Below, piece by piece: positions 8,681-16,364 of a stretch of 61,585 nucleotides of DNA. Under the pieces are notes generated by a model. The model was not told where the DNA came from, searched no databases, and was given only the letters and a program-made list of their open reading frames with translations. The number at the start of each line of letters is the position of its first letter. Position 1 is the stretch's first letter. This DNA comes from Microvirga arvi (GTDB lineage: Bacteria > Pseudomonadota > Alphaproteobacteria > Rhizobiales > Beijerinckiaceae), in contig NZ_JAFEMD010000035.1 in NCBI RefSeq assembly GCF_016892765.1, positions 1 to 61,585 of the forward strand, written 5' to 3'. The position numbers and the translations under genes were made by a program.

Positions 8681-8968
8681 GGCGCTCTCGGACGATCACG
8701 GGCGCGCGCGTGAAAACCGCAGCGCGGTTTCGCACAAGCCGCAGTATCGAACGCGATTTGAAGTGTTCGGACAGTGTTCCGGCCGCCTTATCGAACGCTG
8801 TAACGCCTATTCAGTAAAACGAGCTCCCGAGAGACCGTCGGCGCCGGCGAATGTACTGACGATAACTATCCGGCCGAGCCAAGCAATCCCCCATTGAAAA
8901 TCGTCCTCGGATTGACCTGATCGGGCCAACAGCCTCAAGTTTGGACGACGAATGAGGATCCGATCAAA

Positions 8969-9274
8969 ATGACTGACTCCCGCTGGCTCCAATGTGTAAC
9001 GCCGGCTCCTGGCGATTTCTCAATTCGAGACCGCTTCGTCGATTTACACATGGCGGCGGGAGCTCTCGAGGGCTGTGCCCTGTTCTACAGGACAAGTGAC
9101 GACGGCGAGTCCGAGATCTTCCTGCTAACGCCACCGGCTGCGAGGTTTGCTTCGATGCTGCCGGGCAAGTGGGAACAGGCCGACAACCCAACGCAGTACG
9201 GGTGGAACCTGCTTGTCGCCGCCGGCGATCCGTTTAAGCGGTTCGGCATCTCGAGCCCACGCGATCTCCGCTGA
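8969..9274 (+). CDS. Hypothetical protein (101 aa)
   Basis: A soluble protein of mixed composition with a plausible ribosome site (GAGGAT) about 8 bases before the ATG. The sequence has a reasonable globular pattern (ALFYRTSDDGESEIFLLTP, WNLLVAAGDPFKRFGI). No family recognised. The neighbourhood is otherwise non-coding with hairpins. Confidence 0.45.
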   Translation: MTDSRWLQCVTPAPGDFSIRDRFVDLHMAAGALEGCALFYRTSDDGESEIFLLTPPAARFASMLPGKWEQADNPTQYGWNLLVAAGDPFKRFGISSPRDLR

Positions 9275-9340
9275 AAGGTCAGGGAAAGGCTCGCTCGATC
9301 GCGGGGGACAGGCCTCCGGCGAGGGAGCTTTTTCGTGGGG

Positions 9341-9425
9341 GGAGAGGCCGGGAACGGCACCGTCCCCGACCTCTCGCGCCTGGTCAGGAGTAGGGATCGC
9401 TGCTGCCAGGCTTGAGGACCATAAC
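9341..9425 (+). repeat. Dispersed intergenic repeat, copy A
   Basis: Begins GGAGAGGCCGGGAAC, contains an inverted partner CCCCGACCTCTC, then CGCCTGGTCAGGAGTAGGG, and ends GGACCATAAC. It is homologous to copies at 9997-10086 and 10236-10330. The first part can fold into a stem of about 11 bp. Confidence 0.55.
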
Positions 9426-9530
9426 CCCGGCAGCGGCGGAAAGAAATCCTCCATGAGGATGACGGTGAGGGAGCTTTTTGTGGGCTATCGAGAAGACAAA
9501 GCCCCTCACGGTCGGGTAGGAGGGGCGTAA

Positions 9531-9564
9531 GGCAAAGAAAAAGCGCCCCGCAAGGGAGCGCTTT
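9531..9564 (-). terminator. Intrinsic terminator on the minus strand
   Basis: Stem AAAGCGC / GCGCTTT extended inward by CCC/GGG with one bulged base, preceded on the plus strand by an A-rich run that becomes TTTTTCTTT after the stem on the minus strand. It would stop transcription of the minus-strand small gene at 9784-9921. Confidence 0.55.
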
Positions 9565-9783
9565 GAAGGTGCCGGCCGCAGGGGCAGAAGAGGCCGGTGG
9601 TGCACATCAATACACTCGTGCCGCTTCGGTTCCGTTAAGGATGAACCTTTTTGCTGGAGCCGTGCTTCACACCTCGATGCGGACGGCGATGCGATCGCGT
9701 GCGAGTGGTCGTGGCGGAATTGGTTTCGATAAAGGCCCTCTCGATCGCGGAAAACAGGCCGCCAGCGGTCGGCTGAAGCGATC

Positions 9784-9921
9784 TTACCGGAAGGCCACAA
9801 CAGCTGTTGGGTACCAGATCCGCGTCAGGACTGGCGCCGCAATGATGCCGGCGATGAGTGCAAGGGCCGCTGCGATCAGTCCCAGTCGTCCGTAACGAGC
9901 GATCAGATCACGGCGTTTCAT
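9784..9921 (-). CDS. Short single-pass membrane protein (45 aa)
   Basis: ATG at 9921 is preceded by GAGG at six bases' spacing, an excellent ribosome site. The product has a basic start (MKRRDLIARYGRLG), one strongly hydrophobic segment (LIAAALALIAGIIAAPVL) and a short tail ending AVVAFR, with a TAA stop at 9784. The N-in membrane topology follows from the positive-inside rule. A terminator follows at 9531-9564. Function unknown. Confidence 0.6.
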   Translation of the reverse strand: MKRRDLIARYGRLGLIAAALALIAGIIAAPVLTRIWYPTAVVAFR

Positions 9922-9996
9922 ACGGCACCTCACGGCCGCGCAGGGGGCAGAGCGTGCGCAGGGATCGGGAAAAAGCCAGGGGGTGCCCTTGCGGAG

Positions 9997-10086
9997 GGAG
10001 AGGTCGGGAACCTCAGTACTCTCGCCCTCTCCCCGCCTGGTTCAGGAGCAGGGGGCAGCACCAGCGCCGAGCCAAAAGACCATAGC
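9997..10086 (+). repeat. Dispersed intergenic repeat, copy B
   Basis: Opens GGAGAGGTCGGGAACC and contains CGCCTGGTTCAGGAGCAGGG, then ends AAAGACCATAG. Aligns with copies A and C, with conserved ends and a more variable middle. Confidence 0.55.
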
Positions 10087-10235
10087 CGTCTGCACATCGC
10101 TCCACAGCTGGGCAACCGCTGTACCCCGGCGGAGATCATTATTTTCCTAAAGTGTCCTCGACGATCCTTGGGTTGCAATTCAACAGGGCTAGCAGGATCC
10201 GAGCGGGTCCCGACAGCCGCTCGGATCGAGCAGGA

Positions 10236-10330
10236 GGAGAGGCCCGCAACGCCACTATCAGGCCCCTCCCAGTCTGGTCCGCGGACAACGCGGTCAGGAG
10301 CCGCCGCACCTCTAGGCGGACAAACCATAG
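10236..10330 (+). repeat. Dispersed intergenic repeat, copy C (most divergent)
   Basis: Opens GGAGAGGCCCGCAAC, carries GGTCAGGAG and ends ACAAACCATAG. It has an insertion relative to copies A and B and is the weakest member. Confidence 0.4.
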
Positions 10331-10491
10331 CTGGCTTTGCACCGTCCTACAGCAGGAGCTGGTCGAGATCCATGCCGACGAAATTGGAGCAGGACAGGCA
10401 CTCGAGGCGGTAGCACAGGCCAAGCGGCGGCGCGGCTATCAGGACCTCTGATCGCCAAGGAATAGCCCCATTGGGTGAGTAGCCCAAGACT

Positions 10492-10677
10492 ATGGATGAA
10501 GAGAACATTCAAACTCTCGATGTGGCGGGCGAGGAGACGATTGGACTAGCCCATAAGGCCATTGAGCAGACCCGCGCCGCAATCGCCCGCTCGCAGGCTT
10601 TGAGCCAAGCCGAAGCCGACCTCGCACCGGCCATTGGGCAGATCGCCGAGGAACACGGCACTCCTGCTGACGAGTGA
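10492..10677 (+). CDS. Small acidic hypothetical protein (61 aa)
   Basis: MDEENIQTLDVAGEETIGLA followed by a helix-rich Ala/Gln/Glu stretch (HKAIEQTRAAIARSQALSQA). Predicted all-helical and soluble. It is followed after 11 bases by the next small gene on the same strand, suggesting a two-gene unit. Not recognised. Confidence 0.55.
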   Translation: MDEENIQTLDVAGEETIGLAHKAIEQTRAAIARSQALSQAEADLAPAIGQIAEEHGTPADE

Positions 10678-10688
10678 TCAGGAAAACC

Positions 10689-10940
10689 ATGAGTGGCGTC
10701 TGGTCTCCAATCAGCGCCGCACCGCGTGACGGCACGCCGATGATCCTCTGGATGGCCGAGGATGATGCTCCGTCTATTCTCCCGCTGACCGTGGGGTTCT
10801 GGACAATCAACCCGAAGGCAGGGATCGGGTACAGGCAGATCTTCGGAGATCCCCCACGCTTTTGCTCCGACAGACAAATCCGTGGGTGGAAGCCGCTTCT
10901 ACGGGTTCACGCAGCCGACAAGCAGTTTCCTATCCGGTAG
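10689..10940 (+). CDS. Small protein with W.PISxAPRDGT motif (DUF551-like, 83 aa)
   Basis: The N-terminus WSPISAAPRDGTPMILW matches the W-P-I-x-x-A-P-K/R-D-G-T-x-I-L-L-W signature of DUF551-type proteins, which are common on phages and integrated elements. Start set at ATG 10689, which has AGGA five bases upstream; an earlier ATG at 10674 overlaps the preceding gene's end. Its function is unknown in the family. It supports a phage- or island-like origin for this stretch. Confidence 0.6.
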   Translation: MSGVWSPISAAPRDGTPMILWMAEDDAPSILPLTVGFWTINPKAGIGYRQIFGDPPRFCSDRQIRGWKPLLRVHAADKQFPIR

Positions 10941-11066
10941 ACGCTCCCAGGTAAGGTCCGACGATAGGTCATGAGACGGTCCGACATTGGTCCGATGCTG
11001 ATGCCCAGTTTCTGTGCAAGGCTGTGCTTTGGTATTTCCTCCATAAGACCCCATAAGAGAAGACTC

Positions 11067-11387
11067 ATGAGCGACAAGTTTCCTCAAGAAGAACTAACCG
11101 TCCTCATGGTCAAGCAGATCTATGGGATCCAGAAAACGCTTAACATCCTGAAGATTGGCGGTGCCTTCATTCTAATGACTGTGGCGTTCGACTATCTCGC
11201 GCATATGGGCTGGTTTGGACGGGAGTTCTACTTGAAGGCGATCCGCATGGACTACACGCCGATGATATCGGCCTCCATAACGATGCCTATGAGCGGTCCC
11301 ATCGAACTTGCGGCCCTGACCCCTCGTGCGGACAAGGGCGGAACGCAGGCCTCCTCATCCAGCTGTACCCCGAATCAGGGTCCATAA
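11067..11387 (+). CDS. Hypothetical membrane-associated protein (106 aa)
   Basis: Start at the internal ATG 11067 (MSDKFPQEELTVLMVKQIYG). A hydrophobic stretch (LKIGGAFILMTVAFDYLAHM) may form one membrane helix. The C-terminal third is low complexity and may not be natural, so the real gene may be frameshifted near the end. Not recognised. Confidence 0.45.
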   Translation: MSDKFPQEELTVLMVKQIYGIQKTLNILKIGGAFILMTVAFDYLAHMGWFGREFYLKAIRMDYTPMISASITMPMSGPIELAALTPRADKGGTQASSSSCTPNQGP

Positions 11388-11966
11388 CGACCATGCTCCG
11401 TGGAAGGCTGTTTGAAGTGTGATCGAGAGGGAGCTGTTCGGGGCCGCGCGCCTCTGTGGGCACATCGGCACAAGGGAACGGCAATACAGGGAGCAGGGAC
11501 GGGTCAAATCTCCGGAATGTCAGGGGGGCAGTCTGGGAGAATGGACATGGGACCGGAGCCCAAGGGAGATTGCTGCCAGGGTAGGGATTGACCGCACGAC
11601 GGCACATCATGCATTGCGGATATTCTGGTCTACGGACTGCCTCCTGTGTCTGAGATTTGCAACGATCTCATTCCGGCACAGCGTTGCCGTAAAGGGGCAG
11701 TCCACCCCACCACTGGGGCGGCCTGAGGCTTGATCCTCATGCCAGCTCCAGGCCTGGGGAACTGACCAAACCTTTCGTTGTTGCTCAGGTCTTTCGGCCG
11801 CTACGGCCATCCGCCATTGAACATTGCCATAGGGGTGTTTGACGAGGTCAGAAAGCATCCAGGATGCTCTTTCGGGTAGGAGCTCTAATCATCAGGATAG
11901 CAGTCCTAGCCCCCCGTACGGCCAAGGTTAGTGTATCTCCTCCCAAATCAATTCACGGAGGGCAGA
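11388..11966. other. Stretch with no well supported gene
   Basis: A plus-strand frame at 11419-11733 contains SPREIAARVGIDRTTAHHAL, which resembles a helix-turn-helix, but its flanks look random and it lacks a ribosome site. It could be a relic of a DNA-binding gene. A GCATCCAGGATGC palindrome sits near 11855. Confidence 0.3.
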
Positions 11967-12341
11967 ATGCAGCCACAAGACCTTCTACCACTCGAAGGCT
12001 TCAGACAACTTGCGGTTCGGAGCATCCTGGAGGAATTCGGCGGGCGCCACCCTACGATGCTTGAAATATCGAGCATTCCTGACTCACAACTGCTCAAGCT
12101 ACCAGGGTTCGGGCCATCAACCATCGGCAGAATACGCTCATTATTGAATGGTGAGCAAAACGATATCAACTTGTCACTAAAGAACACCTATGAAGATTTA
12201 CTCTATGAACTTGATAGACTACTAGAAAATGTCACCAAATCTCAAATGGACCATTATCAACATCAGAAACGGATGATTGATAAGATGCAAAGGATCCTTG
12301 TTGGATTGCGGGCTCGAAGCTCCTCCCTCAAACAACTATGA
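11967..12341 (+). CDS. Helix-hairpin-helix protein (124 aa), low GC
   Basis: ATG 11967 has GGAGG six bases upstream. Residues from about 30 to 60 (ISSIPDSQLLKLPGFGPSTI then GRIRSLL) form a helix-hairpin-helix motif of the type that binds DNA non-specifically. The C-terminal half (NDINLSLKNTYEDLLYELDR, then LLENVTKSQMDHYQHQKRMI) is a long charged helix that may be coiled coil. Base composition is clearly lower in GC than the surroundings, indicating foreign origin. The motif suggests nucleic-acid binding. No specific family recognised. Confidence 0.65.
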   Translation: MQPQDLLPLEGFRQLAVRSILEEFGGRHPTMLEISSIPDSQLLKLPGFGPSTIGRIRSLLNGEQNDINLSLKNTYEDLLYELDRLLENVTKSQMDHYQHQKRMIDKMQRILVGLRARSSSLKQL

Positions 12342-12626
12342 ACTTCAGGCCCACGAAGCAGAACTCGAAACGAGCCTGTCATCATCGCCTCTCCACGCCT
12401 GAGAGCATAGCCTCAGGGCCGGGAAGGACGAAATCTGCAGGGGGCTCGCCTGCCTCTCAGGCTGCCCCAGCAAGCAGGAAAACCTTGCCCTTTTTTGAGG
12501 CGCTCCTGCCTCACTGCTCTGAAGGGTGATGTAAGGTGTCCAGGGCATTTGTGATCGTTTTGAACCCCTAAGCACGAACGCCTTTAATGGCGATACTAAA
12601 GCTTCTGCCTTATCCCCCCTGAGTTG
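12342..12626. other. Non-coding stretch after the HhH gene
   Basis: No gene supported. Frames on both strands are short and of poor composition. Confidence 0.35.
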
Positions 12627-12693
12627 GCACGCCGCTATCGGCGTGCGTGAAAAATAGGAGGATCAGAAACGCGATAGTTCGTCCTGATCCTCC
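12627..12693 (+). promoter_or_regulatory. Two tandem hairpins ahead of a short ORF
   Basis: Hairpin 1: GCACGCCG (12627-12634) pairs with CGGCGTGC (12639-12646) over a 4-base loop. Hairpin 2: GGAGGATCAG (12657-12666) pairs exactly with CTGATCCTCC (12684-12693) over a 17-base loop. They lie 14-81 bases upstream of a 33-codon ORF. They could be an RNA leader, a terminator without U-tail, or an old element end. Confidence 0.45.
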
Positions 12694-12707
12694 CGAGGTA
12701 GCGAACG

Positions 12708-12809
12708 ATGACACATCCAGGGGCGCAGGATGACCTCGGTCGCAAAGAGACTATTGCTCTCTTGCTGGCCTCTGCCTTCCTCCAAAGGTCGCAGCGTGAT
12801 ACGGCCTAA
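12708..12809 (+). CDS. Possible short ORF (33 aa) after the hairpins
   Basis: ATG at 12708 preceded by GAGG at nine bases. The product begins MTHPGAQDDLGRKETIALLL and ends RSQRDTA. It is too short to judge by composition. It could be a leader peptide or the start of a broken gene. No recognisable gene follows immediately. Confidence 0.3.
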   Translation: MTHPGAQDDLGRKETIALLLASAFLQRSQRDTA

Positions 12810-13161
12810 AGTCCTAAATGTACGATCTTACAACCGATGGTGCATTCCTGCCGCTCGGTAGGATGAATGCCCATTGGACCGGGCTCTCCGTGCCCGCGCC
12901 AGACGCTTGGTCCAGTTCTCAGGTGCTCCAGCAGCGTCAATCGAGCCTGAGGCTTCTTTCAGAGCGCTGCGATTTCAGTCGTATGGCTGGGGCCAATTGG
13001 AAGCGCCGCGATTTTGGCAGTCCGGAAGGAGGTCATTGCTGTCGCCTTCGGATGAGCTTTCGGCTACCTCATCCCAACACAACTCCAAGCCTGACCTGAT
13101 TGATGCCCACATCGTCGTTTCACAACGTCCTGGGCGCTGAGGTCAACTGTGAATGGCCCAA
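12810..13161. other. Stretch with no supported gene
   Basis: Two overlapping frames exist (12818-13099, 12874-13140) but both look random in composition. Possibly eroded sequence upstream of the thioredoxin-like gene. Confidence 0.35.
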
Positions 13162-13186
13162 GGTCTGACCCAAACCAGACCATAGG
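13162..13186 (+). promoter_or_regulatory. Dyad GGTCTG-N8-CAGACC followed by ATAGG, upstream of the copper-handling pair
   Basis: Inverted repeat at 13162-13181, about 75 bases before the thioredoxin-like gene. A similar dyad followed by the same CATAG lies upstream of the multicopper oxidase gene (19765-19783), so it may be a shared operator or repeat. Confidence 0.4.
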
Positions 13187-13258
13187 TCCGATTTGCTCCG
13201 GGCCAGTTTGCAGTATTGCTCAATGGCAATGATGACCCCGCTTCTCAATCGTGATGAC

Positions 13259-13885
13259 ATGTCATTCTTCTCATTCTTCATTGCTTGTATTCTTGGGATC
13301 CGAAGGCCAGGTTCGGGAGCGAGCACCCGGCGCGTGATCCTAACCGTGCTCAGCCTTGTAGTCGGGCCTTATTCTGCCGCTGCAGCGGAGATCCCCGCAC
13401 GTCTAATGATGCACGAGGTGCCGCGTGGCCTTCCGGAGATCTCGTTCAAGGACAATGCTGGACGATCACTCACACTGGCTGATCTTCGCGGCAGTGTTGT
13501 TGTCCTGAACGTCTGGGCAACTTGGTGCTCCCCCTGCCGGGAGGAGATGCCGACACTTGACCATCTCCAGGCCAAGTTTGATCCCAGAGACGTTGCCGTG
13601 GTTGCCCTGTCCGTCGACCGGAGCGGGCTCGGTCTAGCGCGCAAGTTCTTCGACGAGATTGGTGTAAGGCACCTTAGCCCATACAACGATGGAAGTGCCA
13701 GAGCCTTGCGCGAGCTGGGCCTCGTTGGTCTGCCGGGTACCTTAGTGATCGATCGGACCGGGCGGGAGATCGGTCGCCTCTTGGGAAGCGCGGAGTGGGA
13801 CGGGCACGAAACTGTCGAGTTCCTGAAGACTCAAGTCAAACGGAGGCCGCAGAACGTTACCTTGGAGCAAGGAGAGGCCCAGTGA
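13259..13885 (+). CDS. TlpA/ResA-like thiol-disulfide oxidoreductase
   Basis: A 208-residue exported thioredoxin-fold protein. A signal or anchor segment is at the N-terminus (about residues 4-12 and a second hydrophobic stretch at about 26-40). The thioredoxin domain starts at LPEISFKDNAGRSLTLADLR and has the active site WATWCSPC, followed by the typical EEMPTLDHLQ and the cis-proline region VGLPGTLVID. Such proteins reduce periplasmic disulfides, for example of copper-site cysteines during oxidase assembly. Nineteen bases upstream of a PCu(A)C copper chaperone, which supports a role in copper insertion. The start is uncertain: ATG at 13226 or 13259. Confidence 0.85.
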   Translation: MSFFSFFIACILGIRRPGSGASTRRVILTVLSLVVGPYSAAAAEIPARLMMHEVPRGLPEISFKDNAGRSLTLADLRGSVVVLNVWATWCSPCREEMPTLDHLQAKFDPRDVAVVALSVDRSGLGLARKFFDEIGVRHLSPYNDGSARALRELGLVGLPGTLVIDRTGREIGRLLGSAEWDGHETVEFLKTQVKRRPQNVTLEQGEAQ

Positions 13886-13904
13886 CCATATTGGAGGGAG
13901 TATC

Positions 13905-14423
13905 ATGAAGATTATCAGTCCTGCCACACTGTACACCATCCTCCTGACCGTCTTGGCAATGGGCAGTTCCCAAAGCGCGTCCGCGCAGGCAGCCGGGTCC
14001 GATACCTACCGCATCGGTGCTATCGTGGTCGAGGCGCCTTGGTCTCGAGAGGCGCCGGGAGGCGTGAAGCGGGCCGTTGGCTATATGCGCATCACCAACA
14101 CCGGCCAGAATCCGGACCGCCTCGTGGGCGGGACTGCAGCGACCACGGGGCGTCTTGAGGTTCATCAATCAACGACCTCTGACGGATTGACCCAGATGCA
14201 AGCGATCAAGGATGGTCTCGTAATCGGGCCGGGAGAAACGGTCGAACTGAAGCCAGGCGCCATGCACGGAATGCTCGTGGATCTTCCGCGGGGACCGAAA
14301 GCCGGTGAGATCATCAAAGGCACGCTCATGTTCGAGAAGGCTGGCGCTATAGAGATTGAGTACCAAGTCGGCAGCGTCGGTATTCGTCATGCACCGACAG
14401 CGGCCGCGAGCCACCATCACTAA
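13905..14423 (+). CDS. PCu(A)C-family periplasmic copper chaperone
   Basis: A 172-residue protein with a cleavable signal peptide (cut probably after SASAQA). It carries the DUF461/PCu(A)C copper motif: His87, Met98, His121 and Met123, in VHQS...TQMQ...AMHGML, with H-X10-M as in the family consensus. It ends in SHHH, an extra metal-binding tail. Known homologues deliver Cu(I) to cytochrome oxidase CuA/CuB sites together with SCO proteins. GGAGGG lies five to ten bases before the ATG. It forms a pair with the thioredoxin-like gene. The two SCO genes at 22-24 kb are likely partners. Confidence 0.9.
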   Translation: MKIISPATLYTILLTVLAMGSSQSASAQAAGSDTYRIGAIVVEAPWSREAPGGVKRAVGYMRITNTGQNPDRLVGGTAATTGRLEVHQSTTSDGLTQMQAIKDGLVIGPGETVELKPGAMHGMLVDLPRGPKAGEIIKGTLMFEKAGAIEIEYQVGSVGIRHAPTAAASHHH

Positions 14424-14812
14424 AGGGAACGGTGGTTGCTTGGCAATTGGCCTCAAGCCAGACCCTAGGCTTGATGCTGGAGAGAGTGAGACCTGACATG
14501 GAGCCAGAGGGTAGGCGAGGCCGGTTTCCGTCTGTCTTGGCTGCAATACACCGGTTCACGAAGGTTAGTGACCGGCTGAATCTGGGACAAGAGTTATGTC
14601 CATTGACGCTCTGTTAGCCCATCGTTGTTACCGCCTCGAGAATGCAGGCATCGGCAGCCCATCTCTCTTCCGCGGCAGCGGAGTTCGACGCCAGGCTTCT
14701 GGTTTGCGAGCGACCACATGTTTGGCGGTCTTCCGAAATGAAGTCCGATGGGTCTCCGCGGGAACATATCAAGCTTGGCCGCGTTCCTGCCTTGAGTGTA
14801 AGGGAAACTATT
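14424..14812. other. Non-coding stretch after the copper chaperone
   Basis: No gene supported; frames are short and of random composition. Possible promoter region of the secreted protein that follows. Confidence 0.3.
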
Positions 14813-15211
14813 ATGAGCACTCGCGTTGTGGCTACACTCGCTGGCCTGATCAGCTCAACGGTCCTGATGGCTGGCCCGCTCGGCGTGTACGCAGCGGATC
14901 TGGCGGACGGGTATCGCCCGGTTCTGCCCAAGGCGAGTGCCTATCGCGCGGCTCGCACGATCTGCGTCGGAGAGCATGGTCCTGATGCACCGCCTTATGG
15001 GTTCGGCTGTTTGGATCACTGGGTCAAAGTGAAAAGCACCCATGAATTAGTTCAGGACAACGGGTACGCCTATACGGTGACAGAAGAAACCATCCGTCGC
15101 CGCTATCCCCCGCAAGTCTATGTCCCGGACTATGAAGTACTGAACCCTTATGAGAGCGGCTATGCAGTCTTTGGGCAGAGGTTATTTCTTGGCTGCTCCC
15201 TTTGCGACTAG
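14813..15211 (+). CDS. Secreted Cys-containing hypothetical protein (132 aa)
   Basis: Start at the internal ATG 14813, preceded by AAGGGA, gives a classic signal peptide (MSTRVVATLAGLISSTVLMA, then GPLGVYAADL with an AxA-like cleavage site). The mature part is aromatic-rich with four to five Cys (ICVGEHG, GFGCLDHW, LGCSLCD), so probably disulfide-bonded in the periplasm. No family recognised. It follows the copper chaperone by 390 bases. Confidence 0.6.
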   Translation: MSTRVVATLAGLISSTVLMAGPLGVYAADLADGYRPVLPKASAYRAARTICVGEHGPDAPPYGFGCLDHWVKVKSTHELVQDNGYAYTVTEETIRRRYPPQVYVPDYEVLNPYESGYAVFGQRLFLGCSLCD

Positions 15212-15800
15212 GTTGCGCTCATGGAGCCGGCAAGACTTTTGAGGGTTCTTCCAGGGCATGGGATAGATCGGTCGCGTCCTTGATTGGGGAATGATCGGAC
15301 GGGCAAGATTTGAACCTGCGCCCTCGATCCTTCATGCGGTAGGCCGGGTCGCCAGGCGCGCGACCGCAGCACTTCAGCCAGAAACCAGTTAGCGACGACT
15401 GGCAGCGCGATCGTGTCAGGCTCACGCAGCCTTTGCCAGCTTGGATATCAATTCCGGATCTCCTTCGCCTTCTCAGTGACGGTTGCCGAAGTGATGCGGC
15501 CCTCAAGGATCTCTTGGGCCCCAAAAGCGTAAAACCATCTGTCCGAAGCCTGAGCATCCATTCGATCATGACGGACGAGGTTCGCAACCATGCACGAAAT
15601 TATTGACTAGCGCCTGGAAATCGGGAGAGCGATACCGCGCGGCGGCAGCCTTATTCAAAAGAAGAACGTCCCAGCCGCGGAGGGGCCACCTCGGCTGGGG
15701 TGCTACGGTGTCTGAGCCCACCGCTTCGGGCTGGTACGCAACGCACCCCGGGGTCGGACTTATGAAACAGAAGGTTAAGGATCCGTTTTGCTGATTGTGA
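15212..15800. other. Non-coding stretch containing a tRNA-like 3' scrap
   Basis: No gene supported. The minus strand at 15303-15319 reads GCAGGTTCAAATCTTGC, a perfect T-arm with one G-U pair, followed by CCGTCCGA as an acceptor-like end, but there is no matching 5' acceptor half. Confidence 0.4.
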
Positions 15801-16094
15801 TCAGCTGCTGGTGCCTGAAAAGCCGGTACCGTATTGGGCGCGTAAATCCTCAACTGCATCATGAAGGGGCATTCGCCTCGTTTGATGGCGAGAAAGGATG
15901 TCCCGCCTCACAAAATTCTTGAGGTCGTCCTCAGCGGAACTCTTGTCGAGCCATTCCAGTTCGAGGGCAGTTCTCCGGTCCATGCTCTCCAGAGCGTCCA
16001 GAAGAGAATGCAATGTCGCTTGCGTCTCCCGCGGAACGCTTAGTGAGTATGCATCCGTCTCGGTCTCTGTTGGAAGCTTACGTTTATGTTGCAT
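15801..16094 (-). CDS. Hypothetical helical protein (97 aa)
   Basis: MQHKRKLPTETETDAYSLSV followed by helical segments (TQATLHSLLDALESMDRRTA, EDDLKNFVRRDILSR). GGGGG lies seven bases before the ATG, a strong ribosome site. Soluble, charged, no family recognised. It overlaps by 11 bases the end of a possible upstream gene on the same strand (16084-16290). Confidence 0.55.
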   Translation of the reverse strand: MQHKRKLPTETETDAYSLSVPRETQATLHSLLDALESMDRRTALELEWLDKSSAEDDLKNFVRRDILSRHQTRRMPLHDAVEDLRAQYGTGFSGTSS

Positions 16095-16290
16095 GACATC
16101 CCCCTTGTAGTGGGAGGCAATTTGGCCTCATATTCATTGATTGATCATCATCAATGCACGCTTTCCCATCCGCAGCAATTCTCATGAGAGCGGCTAATAC
16201 TTCATGACTATTCTTGGATGAGGCGGGGGCCTGGCCTCGGCAGGGCTGGATTGGTGCTGTCCCGAGTTTTCGCTGGGACATGGTCTGCAT
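16084..16290 (-). CDS. Possible small protein (68 aa) overlapping the next gene
   Basis: Plausible but weak. The middle (SHEVLAALMRIAADGKACID) looks helical and coding-like, and the gene's end overlaps the next gene's start by 11 bases, as in translationally coupled pairs. The N-terminal third is low quality. Confidence 0.3.
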   Translation of the reverse strand: MQTMSQRKLGTAPIQPCRGQAPASSKNSHEVLAALMRIAADGKACIDDDQSMNMRPNCLPLQGGCHAT

Positions 16291-16334
16291 TAGCTTCCTA
16301 GGCTCAGGACCTATTAATTTGGGCTGAGTTGTGA

Positions 16335-16364
16335 TTCAGAGCCTCCGTTTGAGGAGGCTCTGAA
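16335..16364 (+). promoter_or_regulatory. Hairpin that hides the IS5 transposase ribosome site
   Basis: Perfect 12-bp stem TTCAGAGCCTCC / GGAGGCTCTGAA with a 6-base loop. The 3' arm contains GAGGAGG and the A of the start ATG. Transcripts entering from outside would fold and block translation, a known device that limits transposase synthesis driven by neighbouring promoters. Confidence 0.65.

Noticed and set aside
15303..15319. Complete tRNA gene
   Set aside because: Only the T-arm and 3' acceptor strand can be formed; no 5' acceptor, D-arm or clear anticodon stem.
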